Shown here in pieces: positions 35,049 to 43,890 of a stretch of DNA of 64,000 nt. Position 1 is the stretch's first letter; each line of letters opens with the position of its first letter. The translations under genes and the position numbers were made by a program. The notes beneath the pieces are model-generated. The model was not told the origin of the DNA. It made no database searches and saw only the letters and a list, made by a program, of their open reading frames with translations. Source of the stretch: Lacihabitans sp. LS3-19 (GTDB taxonomy: Bacteria > Bacteroidota > Bacteroidia > Cytophagales > Spirosomataceae); assembly GCF_024343575.1 (NCBI RefSeq), contig NZ_RJUA01000130.1, forward strand, positions 188,217 through 252,216, given 5' to 3'.

Positions 35049-35495
35049 TCATAGGGTAATTACCTTAAAACCATTCTCCTGTAAACCAAACATATACAGA
35101 AAACCACTAGAGGTAGTTTCTATATAAGGATGGAGGTCAGCTTTGGTGACACTCAGTGCCTTCATAGCATTCTGACAAATCACAATTTGTATTCCGGCTG
35201 TTTTACAATCTTCTACCAAGGCTAGTAAATGTTCGTCTGTCGTAATTTCTTTCACCACCATTCCTATCAATACAATTTGAAACTGTAGATCCGGATTTCC
35301 ATTTCGCATTCTTAGACCAGTTCTTACAGATCCTTCAAAATGTTTGTAATTTCCTGCCAAAATCGCATATTTCCCATCAACTTTTATTGATTTTTCAATG
35401 TTATCAATTGCCTCAGTAGTCTGTGCAGATGAGAAATAATTTCCAAGCATTAAAAGTGTAAAAACTGAGAAGAAAAATGTTTTCATTTTACTCAT
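35049..35495 (-). CDS. Exported DsrE family protein
   Basis: 148 residues with signal peptide MSKMKTFFFSVFTLLMLGNYFSSA. The rest follows the DsrE/DsrF/TusD fold: KYAILAGNYKHFEGSVRTGLRMRNGNPDLQFQIVLIGMVVKEI, and VEDCKTAGIQIVICQNAMKALSV, in which the cysteine after VI occupies the position used in sulfur-relay relatives. Periplasmic DsrE-like proteins are common, but their role is not settled. It is a monocistronic gene on the minus strand, convergent to the pseudogene. Confidence 0.8.
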   Translation of the reverse strand: MSKMKTFFFSVFTLLMLGNYFSSAQTTEAIDNIEKSIKVDGKYAILAGNYKHFEGSVRTGLRMRNGNPDLQFQIVLIGMVVKEITTDEHLLALVEDCKTAGIQIVICQNAMKALSVTKADLHPYIETTSSGFLYMFGLQENGFKVITL

Positions 35496-35575
35496 TGAAT
35501 CATTATTTAAAAAAAGAAAGTAACAACATATTTTCGATTTAGTTGAAGATAATCTTAAATTTCAAAAAAAGCTCG

Positions 35576-35603
35576 ATTATTTCTAAAATCCGCTAGAAAT
35601 AAT
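35576..35603 (-). terminator. Possible terminator of tRNA-Ser
   Basis: Perfect 10-base inverted repeat (ATTATTTCTA/TAGAAATAAT) with an 8-base loop, 35 bases downstream of the tRNA. On the minus strand it is followed by CGAGC and a T-run. The stem is AT-rich, so strength is uncertain. Confidence 0.4.
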
Positions 35604-35637
35604 AAATATGAGGTTTTATAAATAATTAGGTTTTCAG

Positions 35638-35722
35638 CAGAGAAGAAGGGATTCGAACCCCCGGTGCCTTGCAGCACACACGCTTTCCAAGCGTGCTCCT
35701 TAAACCACTCGGACACTTCTCT
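35638..35722 (-). tRNA. tRNA-Ser (GGA anticodon)
   Basis: Minus-strand cloverleaf with acceptor AGAGAAG pairing CTTCTCT plus discriminator G. The D-stem is TCC/GGA around the GAGTGG loop, and the anticodon stem-loop ACGCTTGGAAAGCGT carries anticodon GGA. A long variable arm (GTGCTGCAAGGCAC) is typical of serine tRNAs. The T-arm holds GGTTCGAATCC. CCA is not encoded. Confidence 0.95.
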
Positions 35723-35769
35723 GGATATTTCGGTTTGCAAAGTAAATCAAAAATGCTGAAAGTTTTTAT

Positions 35770-36834
35770 TTAATAATTCGTCAATTCTCCTGCTATTTCC
35801 TTTTCAAGTAATTCTTTTGGATTTGTTGACTCATTTCCTAAAACCCACATCAGCTTGGTTATGGCGGCTTCTAAAGTCATATCTGTGCCTGAAACCACCC
35901 CAATTTCTTTCATTTTTTGACTGGTCTGGTATTTACCCATTATAACTCTTCCACCCGTACATTGCGATACATTTAAAATTGTGATTCCTTTTTTTATGGC
36001 ATTTTCCAACTCTTCCAAAAACCATCGGTCAGAAAGAGCATTTCCAGATCCATAGGTTTCTAAAATTACACCTTTGAGGTCTTTTTGTTTAAAGAAATTA
36101 GAAACGAAAGAGGCATTTATTCCAGGAAAAATCTTTAATATTCCAACATTATTTTCCGTTTTTGTATAGAATTTTGTTTCTGTTTCAGGCTTTAATATTT
36201 TGATATTTAGGAAGTTGTAATCTATGTTTACACCAATTTCGGCTAAATATGGGAAGTTTTCAGAGTCAAATGCATCAAATTGGCTGCTTTCTCTTTTCTT
36301 GGCTCTGTTTCCTCTTAAAAGTCTACCATTAAAATAGATGCAAACCTCTGGCACTATGGCTTTTCTGTTTATGGTCGAGCCAGCTATTTGTATAGAGGTT
36401 ATTAAGTTTTCTCGAGCATCTGTGCGTGGAATACCAATGGGCAATTGAGCCCCCGTAAATACTATTGGCTTTTTTAAATTCTGAATCATAAAACTCAGAG
36501 CGGAAGCTGAATAGGCCATGGTGTCTGTCCCATGCAATACCACAAAACCTTGAAATTTTTCATAATTTGCCTCAATGATTTCAACTAATTCAGTCCAAAT
36601 AGCAGGAGAAACGTTTGATGAATCTATTGGTTTTGGAAGTGCCAAGATGCAAAGCTCCAAGTTTAGGCGTTTTAGCTCAGGAATATTTTCGGTTATTTGT
36701 TCAAATCTAAAAGGAATTAAACTTCCCGTTTGATTATCGTAAACCATGCCCAAAGTGCCTCCAGTATAAATTATTAAAACTTTAGAGGCGTTTTCTTCTT
36801 GTGGTTTTATGCTTAATATTTCGTATTTATTCAT
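35770..36834 (-). CDS. ansA: Type I (cytoplasmic) asparaginase
   Basis: 354 residues without a signal peptide. The active-site blocks of the L-asparaginase/glutamyl-tRNA amidotransferase-like family are present: LIIYTGGTLGMVYD, with the first catalytic threonine in TGGT, and GFVVLHGTDTMAYSASALSFM, with the second Thr-Asp and a distal lysine in the same family region. GVILETYGSGNALSDRWFLEEL is the C-terminal half motif. It hydrolyses asparagine to aspartate and ammonia. Length matches bacterial type I enzymes. It overlaps the upstream TPR gene by eight bases, so the two are co-transcribed. Confidence 0.92.
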   Translation of the reverse strand: MNKYEILSIKPQEENASKVLIIYTGGTLGMVYDNQTGSLIPFRFEQITENIPELKRLNLELCILALPKPIDSSNVSPAIWTELVEIIEANYEKFQGFVVLHGTDTMAYSASALSFMIQNLKKPIVFTGAQLPIGIPRTDARENLITSIQIAGSTINRKAIVPEVCIYFNGRLLRGNRAKKRESSQFDAFDSENFPYLAEIGVNIDYNFLNIKILKPETETKFYTKTENNVGILKIFPGINASFVSNFFKQKDLKGVILETYGSGNALSDRWFLEELENAIKKGITILNVSQCTGGRVIMGKYQTSQKMKEIGVVSGTDMTLEAAITKLMWVLGNESTNPKELLEKEIAGELTNY

Positions 36835-37153
36835 CTATTTCGTCTAAAAACATTTGATAGGCCGATTTTAATTCTTTCTCAGTCTTTTCTTTTTTTAAAT
36901 TTTGAGCAAGGATAATTCCCTTTTCATAGGTTTCTTTGGCTTTTTCTAAAATATTTAAATTAAAATAAAGATTGGCCGCATGATAATAAGTAGGTAAATA
37001 ATCTGGAAATTTAATTAGCAGATTCTCAAACAATTCCAGTGACTTTTGCGGTTCTTTCTCCAAATATTCCAATGAAAGTGCGTAATAGTTAAAAGCTTCA
37101 TCGGGTTCTGCCTGAATTTGTTCTTTCAAAAAATTAATACGTTCGGCTTGCAT
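36827..37153 (-). CDS. Small TPR-repeat protein
   Basis: 108 residues made of about three tetratricopeptide helices pairs: EAFNYYALSLEYLEKEPQKSLELFENLLIKFPDYLPTYYHAANLYFNL and LEKAKETYEKGIILAQN. No signal or other domain. Such proteins mediate protein contacts. It precedes and overlaps ansA, but a functional link to asparaginase is not evident. Confidence 0.8.
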   Translation of the reverse strand: MQAERINFLKEQIQAEPDEAFNYYALSLEYLEKEPQKSLELFENLLIKFPDYLPTYYHAANLYFNLNILEKAKETYEKGIILAQNLKKEKTEKELKSAYQMFLDEIDE

Positions 37154-37178
37154 ACTATTGTTCTAACTTTTACATTTG
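37148..37178 (+). promoter_or_regulatory. Candidate promoter of etfBA
   Basis: TTG at 37148-37150 and TACATTTG at 37171-37178, spaced by 20 bases, a good Bacteroidota -33/-7 pair. The predicted start (about 37185) touches a 12-base palindrome, TATGCATGCATA, at 37186-37197. Confidence 0.6.
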
Positions 37179-37185
37179 TAATTGT

Positions 37186-37197
37186 TATGCATGCATA
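37186..37197. promoter_or_regulatory. Palindrome at the predicted etfBA transcription start
   Basis: TATGCATGCATA, a perfect 12-base palindrome. A second ATGCATAC occurs 31 bases later (37222). Possible operator; no regulator assigned. Confidence 0.35.
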
Positions 37198-37272
37198 CTA
37201 TTTTTTTAATAAGCAGTATTAATGCATACATTGTTTAGGATTTCAAAAGTAACAATATTAATTCAAACGTTT

Positions 37273-38007
37273 ATGAAAATACTGGTTTGCATATCAAGTG
37301 TACCCGACACTACATCCAAAATTTCATTCGAAGAGAATGATACCAAGTTTAACAAAACGGGCATACAATATATCATTGGGCCTTATGACGACTACGCTTT
37401 GGCAAGAGCAGTGGAATTGAAAGAAACACATGCTGCCACAGTCACAGTTTTGAATGTTGGCTTAGCTGATTCCGAGCCACAAATAAGAAAGGCCTTAGCC
37501 ATTGGTGCGGACGATGCCGTAAGAATAGACGCAGAGCCAACAGATTCATTTTTTGTGGCAAACGAAATCGCCAATTATGCAAAAGACAAAAGTTTTGATC
37601 TGATTTTAATGGGTAGAGAAACTACAGATTACAATTCAGGCGTTGTGCATGGTATGGTAGGGGAGATGTTAGGCATGCCTTCGTTCTCGCCTGTTATGGA
37701 GCTTAATATTGATGGTACTGCTGTCAAACTTTCAAAAGAAATAGAAGGTGGAAAAGAAAAGTTAGAAACTTCATTACCATGCGTGATGGGTTGCCAAGAG
37801 CCAATAGCTGAATGGAAAATTCCTAATATGAGAGGTATAATGGGTGCTAGAACCAAGCCTTTACAGGTTATTGCTCCTTCTACTGGCAGTCTAACTGCAA
37901 TTGAAAAGTATGAATTGCCACCTGCAAAAGGTGCTTGCAAGATGATTTCTGCTGAAGATGCAGGTAGTTTAATTGCCCTTTTACAAACAGAAGCTAAAGT
38001 TTTATAA
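37273..38007 (+). CDS. etfB: Electron transfer flavoprotein subunit beta
   Basis: 244 residues. EtfB pairs with EtfA to carry electrons from acyl-CoA and other flavin dehydrogenases to the respiratory chain. Seen: MKILVCISSVPDTTSKI at the N-terminus, YDDYALARAVELKE, LMGRETTDYNSGVVHGMVGEMLG (AMP/adenine-binding region) and PNMRGIMGARTKPLQV near the C-terminus. I chose the ATG at 37273, which gives the standard N-terminus. etfA follows 15 bases downstream. Cytosolic. Confidence 0.95.
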   Translation: MKILVCISSVPDTTSKISFEENDTKFNKTGIQYIIGPYDDYALARAVELKETHAATVTVLNVGLADSEPQIRKALAIGADDAVRIDAEPTDSFFVANEIANYAKDKSFDLILMGRETTDYNSGVVHGMVGEMLGMPSFSPVMELNIDGTAVKLSKEIEGGKEKLETSLPCVMGCQEPIAEWKIPNMRGIMGARTKPLQVIAPSTGSLTAIEKYELPPAKGACKMISAEDAGSLIALLQTEAKVL

Positions 38008-38022
38008 TTAAAATTTAAAGAT

Positions 38023-38985
38023 ATGTCAGTTTTAATATATACAGAATTGGCCGATGGCCAATATAAAAAATCTTCAATAGAAGCTATAAACTACGGCTCA
38101 AAAGTGGCCGCTCAACTAGGTATTTCCTCTATAGTTCTTGCTATTGGTGCTGCCTCAGAAGCAGATTTGGCAAAAGCTGGAAATTTTGGATCAACAAAAG
38201 TTCTTCATGCAGCAGACGCAAATCTTGTGGCAGAAAACATAATGGCTTATAGCAAAGTGTTGATAGAAACCGCAAAAAGTCAAAATGCGAGCGTAGTAGT
38301 TTCTGCAAAATCTGCTTTGGCAGATGCCGTTATGGCCAGAGCTGCTGGTGCATTGCAGGCAGGTTTAGTTGGTAATGTTGTTGAATTGCCAGATACTACT
38401 TCTGGATTTAAAGTAAAAAGAAGTATTTTCTCGGGAAAAGCTTTTGCTTTTACAAATATTACGAGTGATGTTAAATTCTTGGCTATTAAGAAAAACGTTT
38501 TGGCTTTAGAAGAAGGAACGGCATCTGCTCCAGTTGAAAAAATCTCAGTAGATACAGCTAACTTGACGGAAAGTTCTAAAGTTACAGAAACCATAAAAGC
38601 TACTGGAACACTTTCCTTACCAGAGGCCGATTTGGTAGTTTCTGGTGGTAGAGGAATGAAAGGCCCAGAGCATTGGCAGCCTTTATTGGATTTGGCAGAA
38701 GCTTTAGGTGCTGCCACGGCATGTTCTAAGCCAGTTTCAGATTTAGATTGGAGACCTCACCATGAACACGTTGGACAAACCGGCGTAAAAGTTTCGCCAA
38801 ACCTTTACATAGCTTGTGGTATTTCTGGAGCAATTCAGCATTTGGCAGGTGTTAACTCTTCGAAAGTAATTGTAGTAATAAACAAAGACCCAGAAGCACC
38901 TTTCTTCAAAGCCGCCGATTATGGTATAGTAGGTGATGTTTTTGACGTTTTGCCTAAGTTGACTGCAGCAGTTAAAGCAATGTAA
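38023..38985 (+). CDS. etfA: Electron transfer flavoprotein subunit alpha
   Basis: 320 residues. The C-terminal FAD-binding domain has the typical order SGGRGMKGPEHWQPLLDLAEALGAATACSKPVSDLDW, HEHVGQTGVKVSPNLYIACGISGAIQHLAG and INKDPEAPFFKAADYGIVGDVFDVLP. The N-terminal half is the ETF alpha/beta domain. It forms the heterodimer with EtfB. It is followed by a strong bidirectional terminator. Confidence 0.96.
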   Translation: MSVLIYTELADGQYKKSSIEAINYGSKVAAQLGISSIVLAIGAASEADLAKAGNFGSTKVLHAADANLVAENIMAYSKVLIETAKSQNASVVVSAKSALADAVMARAAGALQAGLVGNVVELPDTTSGFKVKRSIFSGKAFAFTNITSDVKFLAIKKNVLALEEGTASAPVEKISVDTANLTESSKVTETIKATGTLSLPEADLVVSGGRGMKGPEHWQPLLDLAEALGAATACSKPVSDLDWRPHHEHVGQTGVKVSPNLYIACGISGAIQHLAGVNSSKVIVVINKDPEAPFFKAADYGIVGDVFDVLPKLTAAVKAM

Positions 38986-39003
38986 TAAATAATTGAGATG
39001 ACA

Positions 39004-39033
39004 TAAAAAAACCTCCTTTGCGGAGGTTTTTTT
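39004..39033. terminator. Bidirectional terminator between etfA and the ABC/M1 gene
   Basis: A-run, ACCTCC, loop TTTGC, GGAGGT, T-run: a GC stem extended by pairing A and T tracts, usable in both directions. The two flanking genes converge on it. Confidence 0.9.
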
Positions 39034-39052
39034 ATGCTTAAACTTGAGAATA

Positions 39053-42000
39053 CTAAACACCTTCTGCCAATGAGGCTGTTTTGGTATTGTCGTCAGAATG
39101 CCTGTCTATCAACTTATTGATTGGGTCAATTCCTGCTTTTTTTGGTTTTTCTTTTACGATCAAAATATATTCATTCGACTTTTTATCTATTTTGTGTTTT
39201 TTCAAGTACAGCAGATTTGGTTCGCCTTTTATATCTTCCCCATATATACCAATATCAATCCAGTCGTTGATAGCAATTGGCTTTTCATTGCCCGAACTAT
39301 CCGCCCTGAATTTCTCACTCGAAGTCGTTATTTTAACCTCATAAGTTTTGTCTTTTAATGCTTTGTATTCCACTTTTTCGGTTTTGTTTTCAAAAAGCGT
39401 AATTGTCTCAAACATATCGGTAATGATACTTTTGAGAGAGTCAGGCGTTTGGGCTTTTAAATATCCAAGCAAGTCATTGCTTGTTGGATATCGTTTATGC
39501 ACTGATTCGGGTCCTGGGTATTGCCAATCGGCTAGAAAGTTACGCAAGCCAAGATTTACTTTTTCTTCCCCTATATAATCCTGCAAAGCAAACATCACCA
39601 GAGCTCCTTTTTGGTAATGTATATAGCCTTGACTCTCTACCATATTGAGCGGTTGTTCTTTCTTTCTTTCGCTAGATCTGCCTCTTAAGTATCTATCAAG
39701 TTCATATTTCAAGAATTTCTGCATCATTTCTGGTTTTATAGCGTGTTTCATTACCATCAAAGCCGAATATTGTGCTTGAGTTTCAGAGAGCATTGCATTG
39801 CCTTTTACACGAGCTTCTGCTACCTGATGTCCCCACCATTGATGTCCTAACTCATGAGCTGTTACATAAAATGGCATGTCTAAGTCCTCGTCAGGATCAG
39901 AAATTTTCTGAATAAAACCAATTCCCTCCGAAAATGGAACTGTATTGGCAAATGACTGTGCAAAGTCCGCATATTTTGGAAACTCCATGATTCGCATTTG
40001 TCGATATTGGTACGGGCTGAAATTTTTAGAATAATAATCAAATGATGCTTTCATAGAAGTCATCATTTTGTCCAAATTATATTCATGGCCTTTGTTGTAA
40101 TATATCTCAAGACTCACAGGTTTTCCATCTGCAGCCACCCATTTGTCCTTTTTGACTTCATATTTGGCTGAAACTATAGAATAAAAATTTACCATAGGTA
40201 CATCCATTTTATAATGGAAATACTTCCGGCCTTTTTCGTCCCAAGTTTTTTGTAAATATCCAGGAGCAATAGCAGTTTGTTCTTTGTCTGTACCAATCAC
40301 CATTTCAAAACGGATATAATCAGCATCATCACCAAAAAGGTTCATTGATAAACCTATAGGGTCATTTTGCTCCATCATTCGTTCTTTTTCTTTTAACTTA
40401 TATTTCCTTCTAGTATCGTCGCTTCCTATTTCAAAGCCTTCGTTATAACCAATAGTAGGGAAATAAAAATTATTGAAGAATGTGCCGTTATAAACGATAT
40501 TGGTATTAGATCCACCGGCAACAAAACCTTTCGTTTCGAAAATTGTCTTAAAAGACATTTTTACAGAATCGGAAGGTGCAAGAGCTTGGTTTAAGGTATA
40601 AATACTATACCCAAATTTTTCATATTCCTTATTTTCTTTTGCTCCACCTTCGAAGTTCAGATATTCCAATTTCATGTCGTGCTCTTTATCATTTTGGATA
40701 TGCACTTCTTTCATAGGTTTATCTGTTTTATTTTTTAACCAAAAATAGCCTTCAGCAGTAAAGTCTCTTTCACTGGGATATATTTCTACTTTTAGGTTTA
40801 CATCAATGATTTTGGGTTGCGGTATATTTTCAAACTTCTTTAAAGTAGTTTCATAGGCCACTTGTTTTTTCTCCGAATCTTCCCTTGACTCATACTGATT
40901 TAATTTGTTTGTGTTATAAAAAATGTAACAGCCGGAAAGTATAGTAGAGAGCAATGCGAAAATTCCGAAAGTGATGACAGGCCTCGTCAAACGCAATTTA
41001 CCTACTCTTAACCTAGTTTTCATAATCGACTCAGAACCTCTAACAGATAAAACTACAGACAAAACAAAAAATACAACGACCATGGAAAACCAATAAAGTT
41101 TCATCCATGAAAATGAAGTAACAAAGTGCCCAAATTTGTTCATATCTGAAAAACTCCCAAGTCTTCCGCTTCCAAACATAAACATTGGATGCTGAATACC
41201 AGCTGCTCCAAGGAAGAATGTTGTTAGGAAAAATACAAACATCATGGCAAATCCCATAAATTTGTTATTGGCCATAACTTGCACAAAAAACGAAAGTAAA
41301 ATGTACAAAAGCACAAAAGATAAAGTGCTTGTAAACATTGATTTAAAGTACAAAGAGAGTTCAAAATTGAAATATCCATGAGCTGCTTGGACAGCAACAC
41401 CCATAAATATCAACAATAGCATAATGCACAAACATATTAATAGCATGCCGATGAACTTTGCGGTAAGATTTACCCAATCTTTTACAGGAGTGGCATCTAT
41501 TATTAAGTGAATGTTCGATATTCTTTCTTTCCAGATCAATTCCCCCGAATAAAAAACAATAATGATAAGGAAAAACATATCAAAACCATCTAACATGCTG
41601 ATTACGTTGGCCGTAATAGGGTAGGAGCTTGTACCATACATTTTGTCAAAATAAAACGAATCGACAATGATTTGTACAACTCCTACAAACGCTATAGCCA
41701 AAAATGGGACTTCTCGCGTGACCATTTTGAAATAGAACTTGCTTTGTGTCCAAAGTTGACTGATACTCGTAGAAAAACCTGAAAATTGTCCAACCAAAGG
41801 TATTTTTACAGATTCTGGATTTATTTTTTCTTCTATTTCTCCCTTTTTTATTTTCTTCTTGAAAAGGCTATTTCTGACTACATTAAAACTAAAAGAAAAG
41901 TAAGTAGCAAAAAGTATAAGTATAGCTATTGAGCACCAAACCAATCTATTCCACAACAATACGCCTGACAAAGGTACTATTTGGGAGTTTTTTTGAGCGG

Positions 42001-42697
42001 GTGTCCAATATTCAGTAAATATCGAAAATGCTCTCACTCCAAAAGGATCCAGCATAGCTGAAAGTGTTTTGTTGTCAATATCACTAAGTAAAGTATCCGA
42101 TACTTGATAAAGGACAAAAAGTATAATTCCTTGGGTATAAATAACAATAGTTGACCTGCTCAATGCCCCAGCAGCAAAAAATACAGCTCCTTGAATAAAT
42201 AAATTGCTTATACCCCAAACAAAGAAAGGTTGTAAATAAGACCATGCATCAAAAACCAACATTTCTTTTTCTTTCCAAGACGGATCCCAAGGTAAAAACT
42301 TTCCTATTGAATAGCCTACCATAAATGCCATCCAAATGGAGCAATATATCAAAACCATTACTATAAATGAACCGAAAAATCGTCCAAATAAATAATCGAA
42401 TTTGGACATGGTGGTACTGAACATCAAAGACTCGGTTTTGTGTTCAAAATCTCTCAAAACAGCTACGCCCATTAAGGCAGAGGCTATGAAAGTGAAGAAA
42501 AACGTCATGATAATAGTCATGAACGCCAAATTGTAAGGCGAGTTTTCTTTTATTTGGCCACCGGCTATTCCGCCTATTGTTACGAATTTAGATGTAACGG
42601 CAGCAAAGCAAAGGAGAAACAGTATTCCGAAATAGATATAGGTGGCAGGTCGGTTTTTTCGATAGAAAAACTCAAATCTGATTATTTCTTTTAACAT
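39053..42697 (-). CDS. ABC transporter permease fused to an M1 family metallopeptidase
   Basis: 1214 residues. The first part (about 1-580) has two sets of ABC-2-type transmembrane helices: an N-terminal RPATYIYFGILFLLCF, SALMGVAVLRDFEHKTESLMFSTTMSKFDYLFGR, and a second block with SGELIWKERISNIHLIIDATPVKDW. Residues about 600-1214 are a gluzincin M1 domain with HELGHQWWGH at about 947 (HExxH), then a glutamate 18 residues on in SETQAQYSAL. The ATP-binding subunit is the gene directly upstream. Family architecture is known in Bacteroidota, but its substrate is not. I infer that the peptidase faces the periplasm after the last transmembrane segment. Confidence 0.92.
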   Translation of the reverse strand: MLKEIIRFEFFYRKNRPATYIYFGILFLLCFAAVTSKFVTIGGIAGGQIKENSPYNLAFMTIIMTFFFTFIASALMGVAVLRDFEHKTESLMFSTTMSKFDYLFGRFFGSFIVMVLIYCSIWMAFMVGYSIGKFLPWDPSWKEKEMLVFDAWSYLQPFFVWGISNLFIQGAVFFAAGALSRSTIVIYTQGIILFVLYQVSDTLLSDIDNKTLSAMLDPFGVRAFSIFTEYWTPAQKNSQIVPLSGVLLWNRLVWCSIAILILFATYFSFSFNVVRNSLFKKKIKKGEIEEKINPESVKIPLVGQFSGFSTSISQLWTQSKFYFKMVTREVPFLAIAFVGVVQIIVDSFYFDKMYGTSSYPITANVISMLDGFDMFFLIIIVFYSGELIWKERISNIHLIIDATPVKDWVNLTAKFIGMLLICLCIMLLLIFMGVAVQAAHGYFNFELSLYFKSMFTSTLSFVLLYILLSFFVQVMANNKFMGFAMMFVFFLTTFFLGAAGIQHPMFMFGSGRLGSFSDMNKFGHFVTSFSWMKLYWFSMVVVFFVLSVVLSVRGSESIMKTRLRVGKLRLTRPVITFGIFALLSTILSGCYIFYNTNKLNQYESREDSEKKQVAYETTLKKFENIPQPKIIDVNLKVEIYPSERDFTAEGYFWLKNKTDKPMKEVHIQNDKEHDMKLEYLNFEGGAKENKEYEKFGYSIYTLNQALAPSDSVKMSFKTIFETKGFVAGGSNTNIVYNGTFFNNFYFPTIGYNEGFEIGSDDTRRKYKLKEKERMMEQNDPIGLSMNLFGDDADYIRFEMVIGTDKEQTAIAPGYLQKTWDEKGRKYFHYKMDVPMVNFYSIVSAKYEVKKDKWVAADGKPVSLEIYYNKGHEYNLDKMMTSMKASFDYYSKNFSPYQYRQMRIMEFPKYADFAQSFANTVPFSEGIGFIQKISDPDEDLDMPFYVTAHELGHQWWGHQVAEARVKGNAMLSETQAQYSALMVMKHAIKPEMMQKFLKYELDRYLRGRSSERKKEQPLNMVESQGYIHYQKGALVMFALQDYIGEEKVNLGLRNFLADWQYPGPESVHKRYPTSNDLLGYLKAQTPDSLKSIITDMFETITLFENKTEKVEYKALKDKTYEVKITTSSEKFRADSSGNEKPIAINDWIDIGIYGEDIKGEPNLLYLKKHKIDKKSNEYILIVKEKPKKAGIDPINKLIDRHSDDNTKTASLAEGV

Positions 42698-42709
42698 AGT
42701 TTTAAAGAT

Positions 42710-43582
42710 TTAAGCTTGTAAAAATATTTTTGAGAAATAAACGTCTTCCAAATCAGCATCGATAGATTCAAATGTCCCATCTGGATTTTCGTCTGATAAA
42801 ACATTAATTACAGGATTTCCAGCAATTAGTTTTTCTGAAATTACCTTAAAATTGGCTTTAAAGTCAGCTAATTCGTCTTTTTTAATGCGTTTAGACCAAA
42901 CTTTTCCATTTAATTCTCCAAGAGCATCGTCCGGATTTCCTTTGTATAAAATCTGACCTTTGTTAAATACCGCCATGTCAGAGCATAATTCTTTTACATC
43001 TTCTACGATATGAGTTGAAAGAATCACAACTGTATTTTCGCCCAATTCAGAAAGAAGATTTAAGAACCTATTTCTTTCTGCAGGGTCAAGTCCTGCCGTG
43101 GGTTCGTCTACAATAATTAGTTTCGGATTGGCTAAAAGTGCTTGTGCTATTCCAAATCTTTGCTTCATACCACCCGAATATCCACCAAGGTTTTTCTTTC
43201 TTGATTCCCAAAGATTGGTTTTTTGGAGTAAAGCTTCAACTACATTTTTACGTTCTGAGGAATTGGTGATTCCTTTCAAAACCGCAATATGATTCAATAA
43301 ATTTACGGCACTAACTTTAGGATAAACGCCAAATTCTTGAGGTAAATAACCTAAGGTTTTTCGAATTTCTTCTTTCTCAGTTAATACATTAATATCTCCC
43401 AAGAAAATTTCCCCAGAATCGGGTTCTTGAAGTGTGGCTATAGTCCGCATTAATGAAGACTTTCCAGCTCCATTGGGTCCTAAGAGACCGAACATTCCTT
43501 GGTTAATCGTAAGGTTTACATCTTTTAAGGCTTGAACACCGTTAGAGTAGGTTTTATTTAGTTGGTTAATAACTAGGGTCAT
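42710..43582 (-). CDS. ABC transporter ATP-binding protein
   Basis: 290 residues. Walker A GLLGPNGAGKSSLMR, Q-loop GYLPQEFG, signature YSGGMKQRFGIAQALL (YSGGM in place of LSGGQ), Walker B LIIVDEPTAGLDP and the switch H in STHIVEDV. The C-terminal 70 residues are an extension. The gene lies 12 bases before the permease/M1 fusion and must power it. Export or mechanochemical function is inferred from the ABC-2 class. Confidence 0.94.
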   Translation of the reverse strand: MTLVINQLNKTYSNGVQALKDVNLTINQGMFGLLGPNGAGKSSLMRTIATLQEPDSGEIFLGDINVLTEKEEIRKTLGYLPQEFGVYPKVSAVNLLNHIAVLKGITNSSERKNVVEALLQKTNLWESRKKNLGGYSGGMKQRFGIAQALLANPKLIIVDEPTAGLDPAERNRFLNLLSELGENTVVILSTHIVEDVKELCSDMAVFNKGQILYKGNPDDALGELNGKVWSKRIKKDELADFKANFKVISEKLIAGNPVINVLSDENPDGTFESIDADLEDVYFSKIFLQA

Positions 43583-43890
43583 AGCTAGAGTTTTTAATGA
43601 TTATTTTTTAAAATTAAGAATTTACAATATTTAGTCCTATTTTTCATGTGTTTAAATTTTTCGAAAATCACTTTTTAATAATTTATACTATTTCTTGGAA
43701 AATAGCAGTTATAGGGTTGTTTTTTATGCTTTTTGGGCAAAAAAATGGGTTTTATTCAATGTTTTTTCAATTTTTATGGATTTTTTATTTGTAATAAAAT
43801 TTTAAAATGAAATGAATAATTAAAATAAAAATTAAATTTGTACATTGTTTAATTCTTAAAGCTGGTCTTTCGTTCATCCTATATAAAAAA
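43583..43890. other. Intergenic region between divergent genes
   Basis: 308 AT-rich bases with no coding signal. The right half holds the candidate -7 box for the OmpA gene. I see no strong hairpin or repeated motif otherwise. Confidence 0.6.
43833..43840 (+). promoter_or_regulatory. Candidate -7 promoter box of the OmpA/PD40 gene
   Basis: TAAATTTG fits TAnnTTTG and lies 50 bases before the ATG. No clear TTG at -33. Confidence 0.4.

Noticed and set aside
35555-35740. Short protein frame across the tRNA
   Set aside because: It covers the tRNA-Ser cloverleaf, has no homology I recognise and no start context; the RNA explains the sequence.
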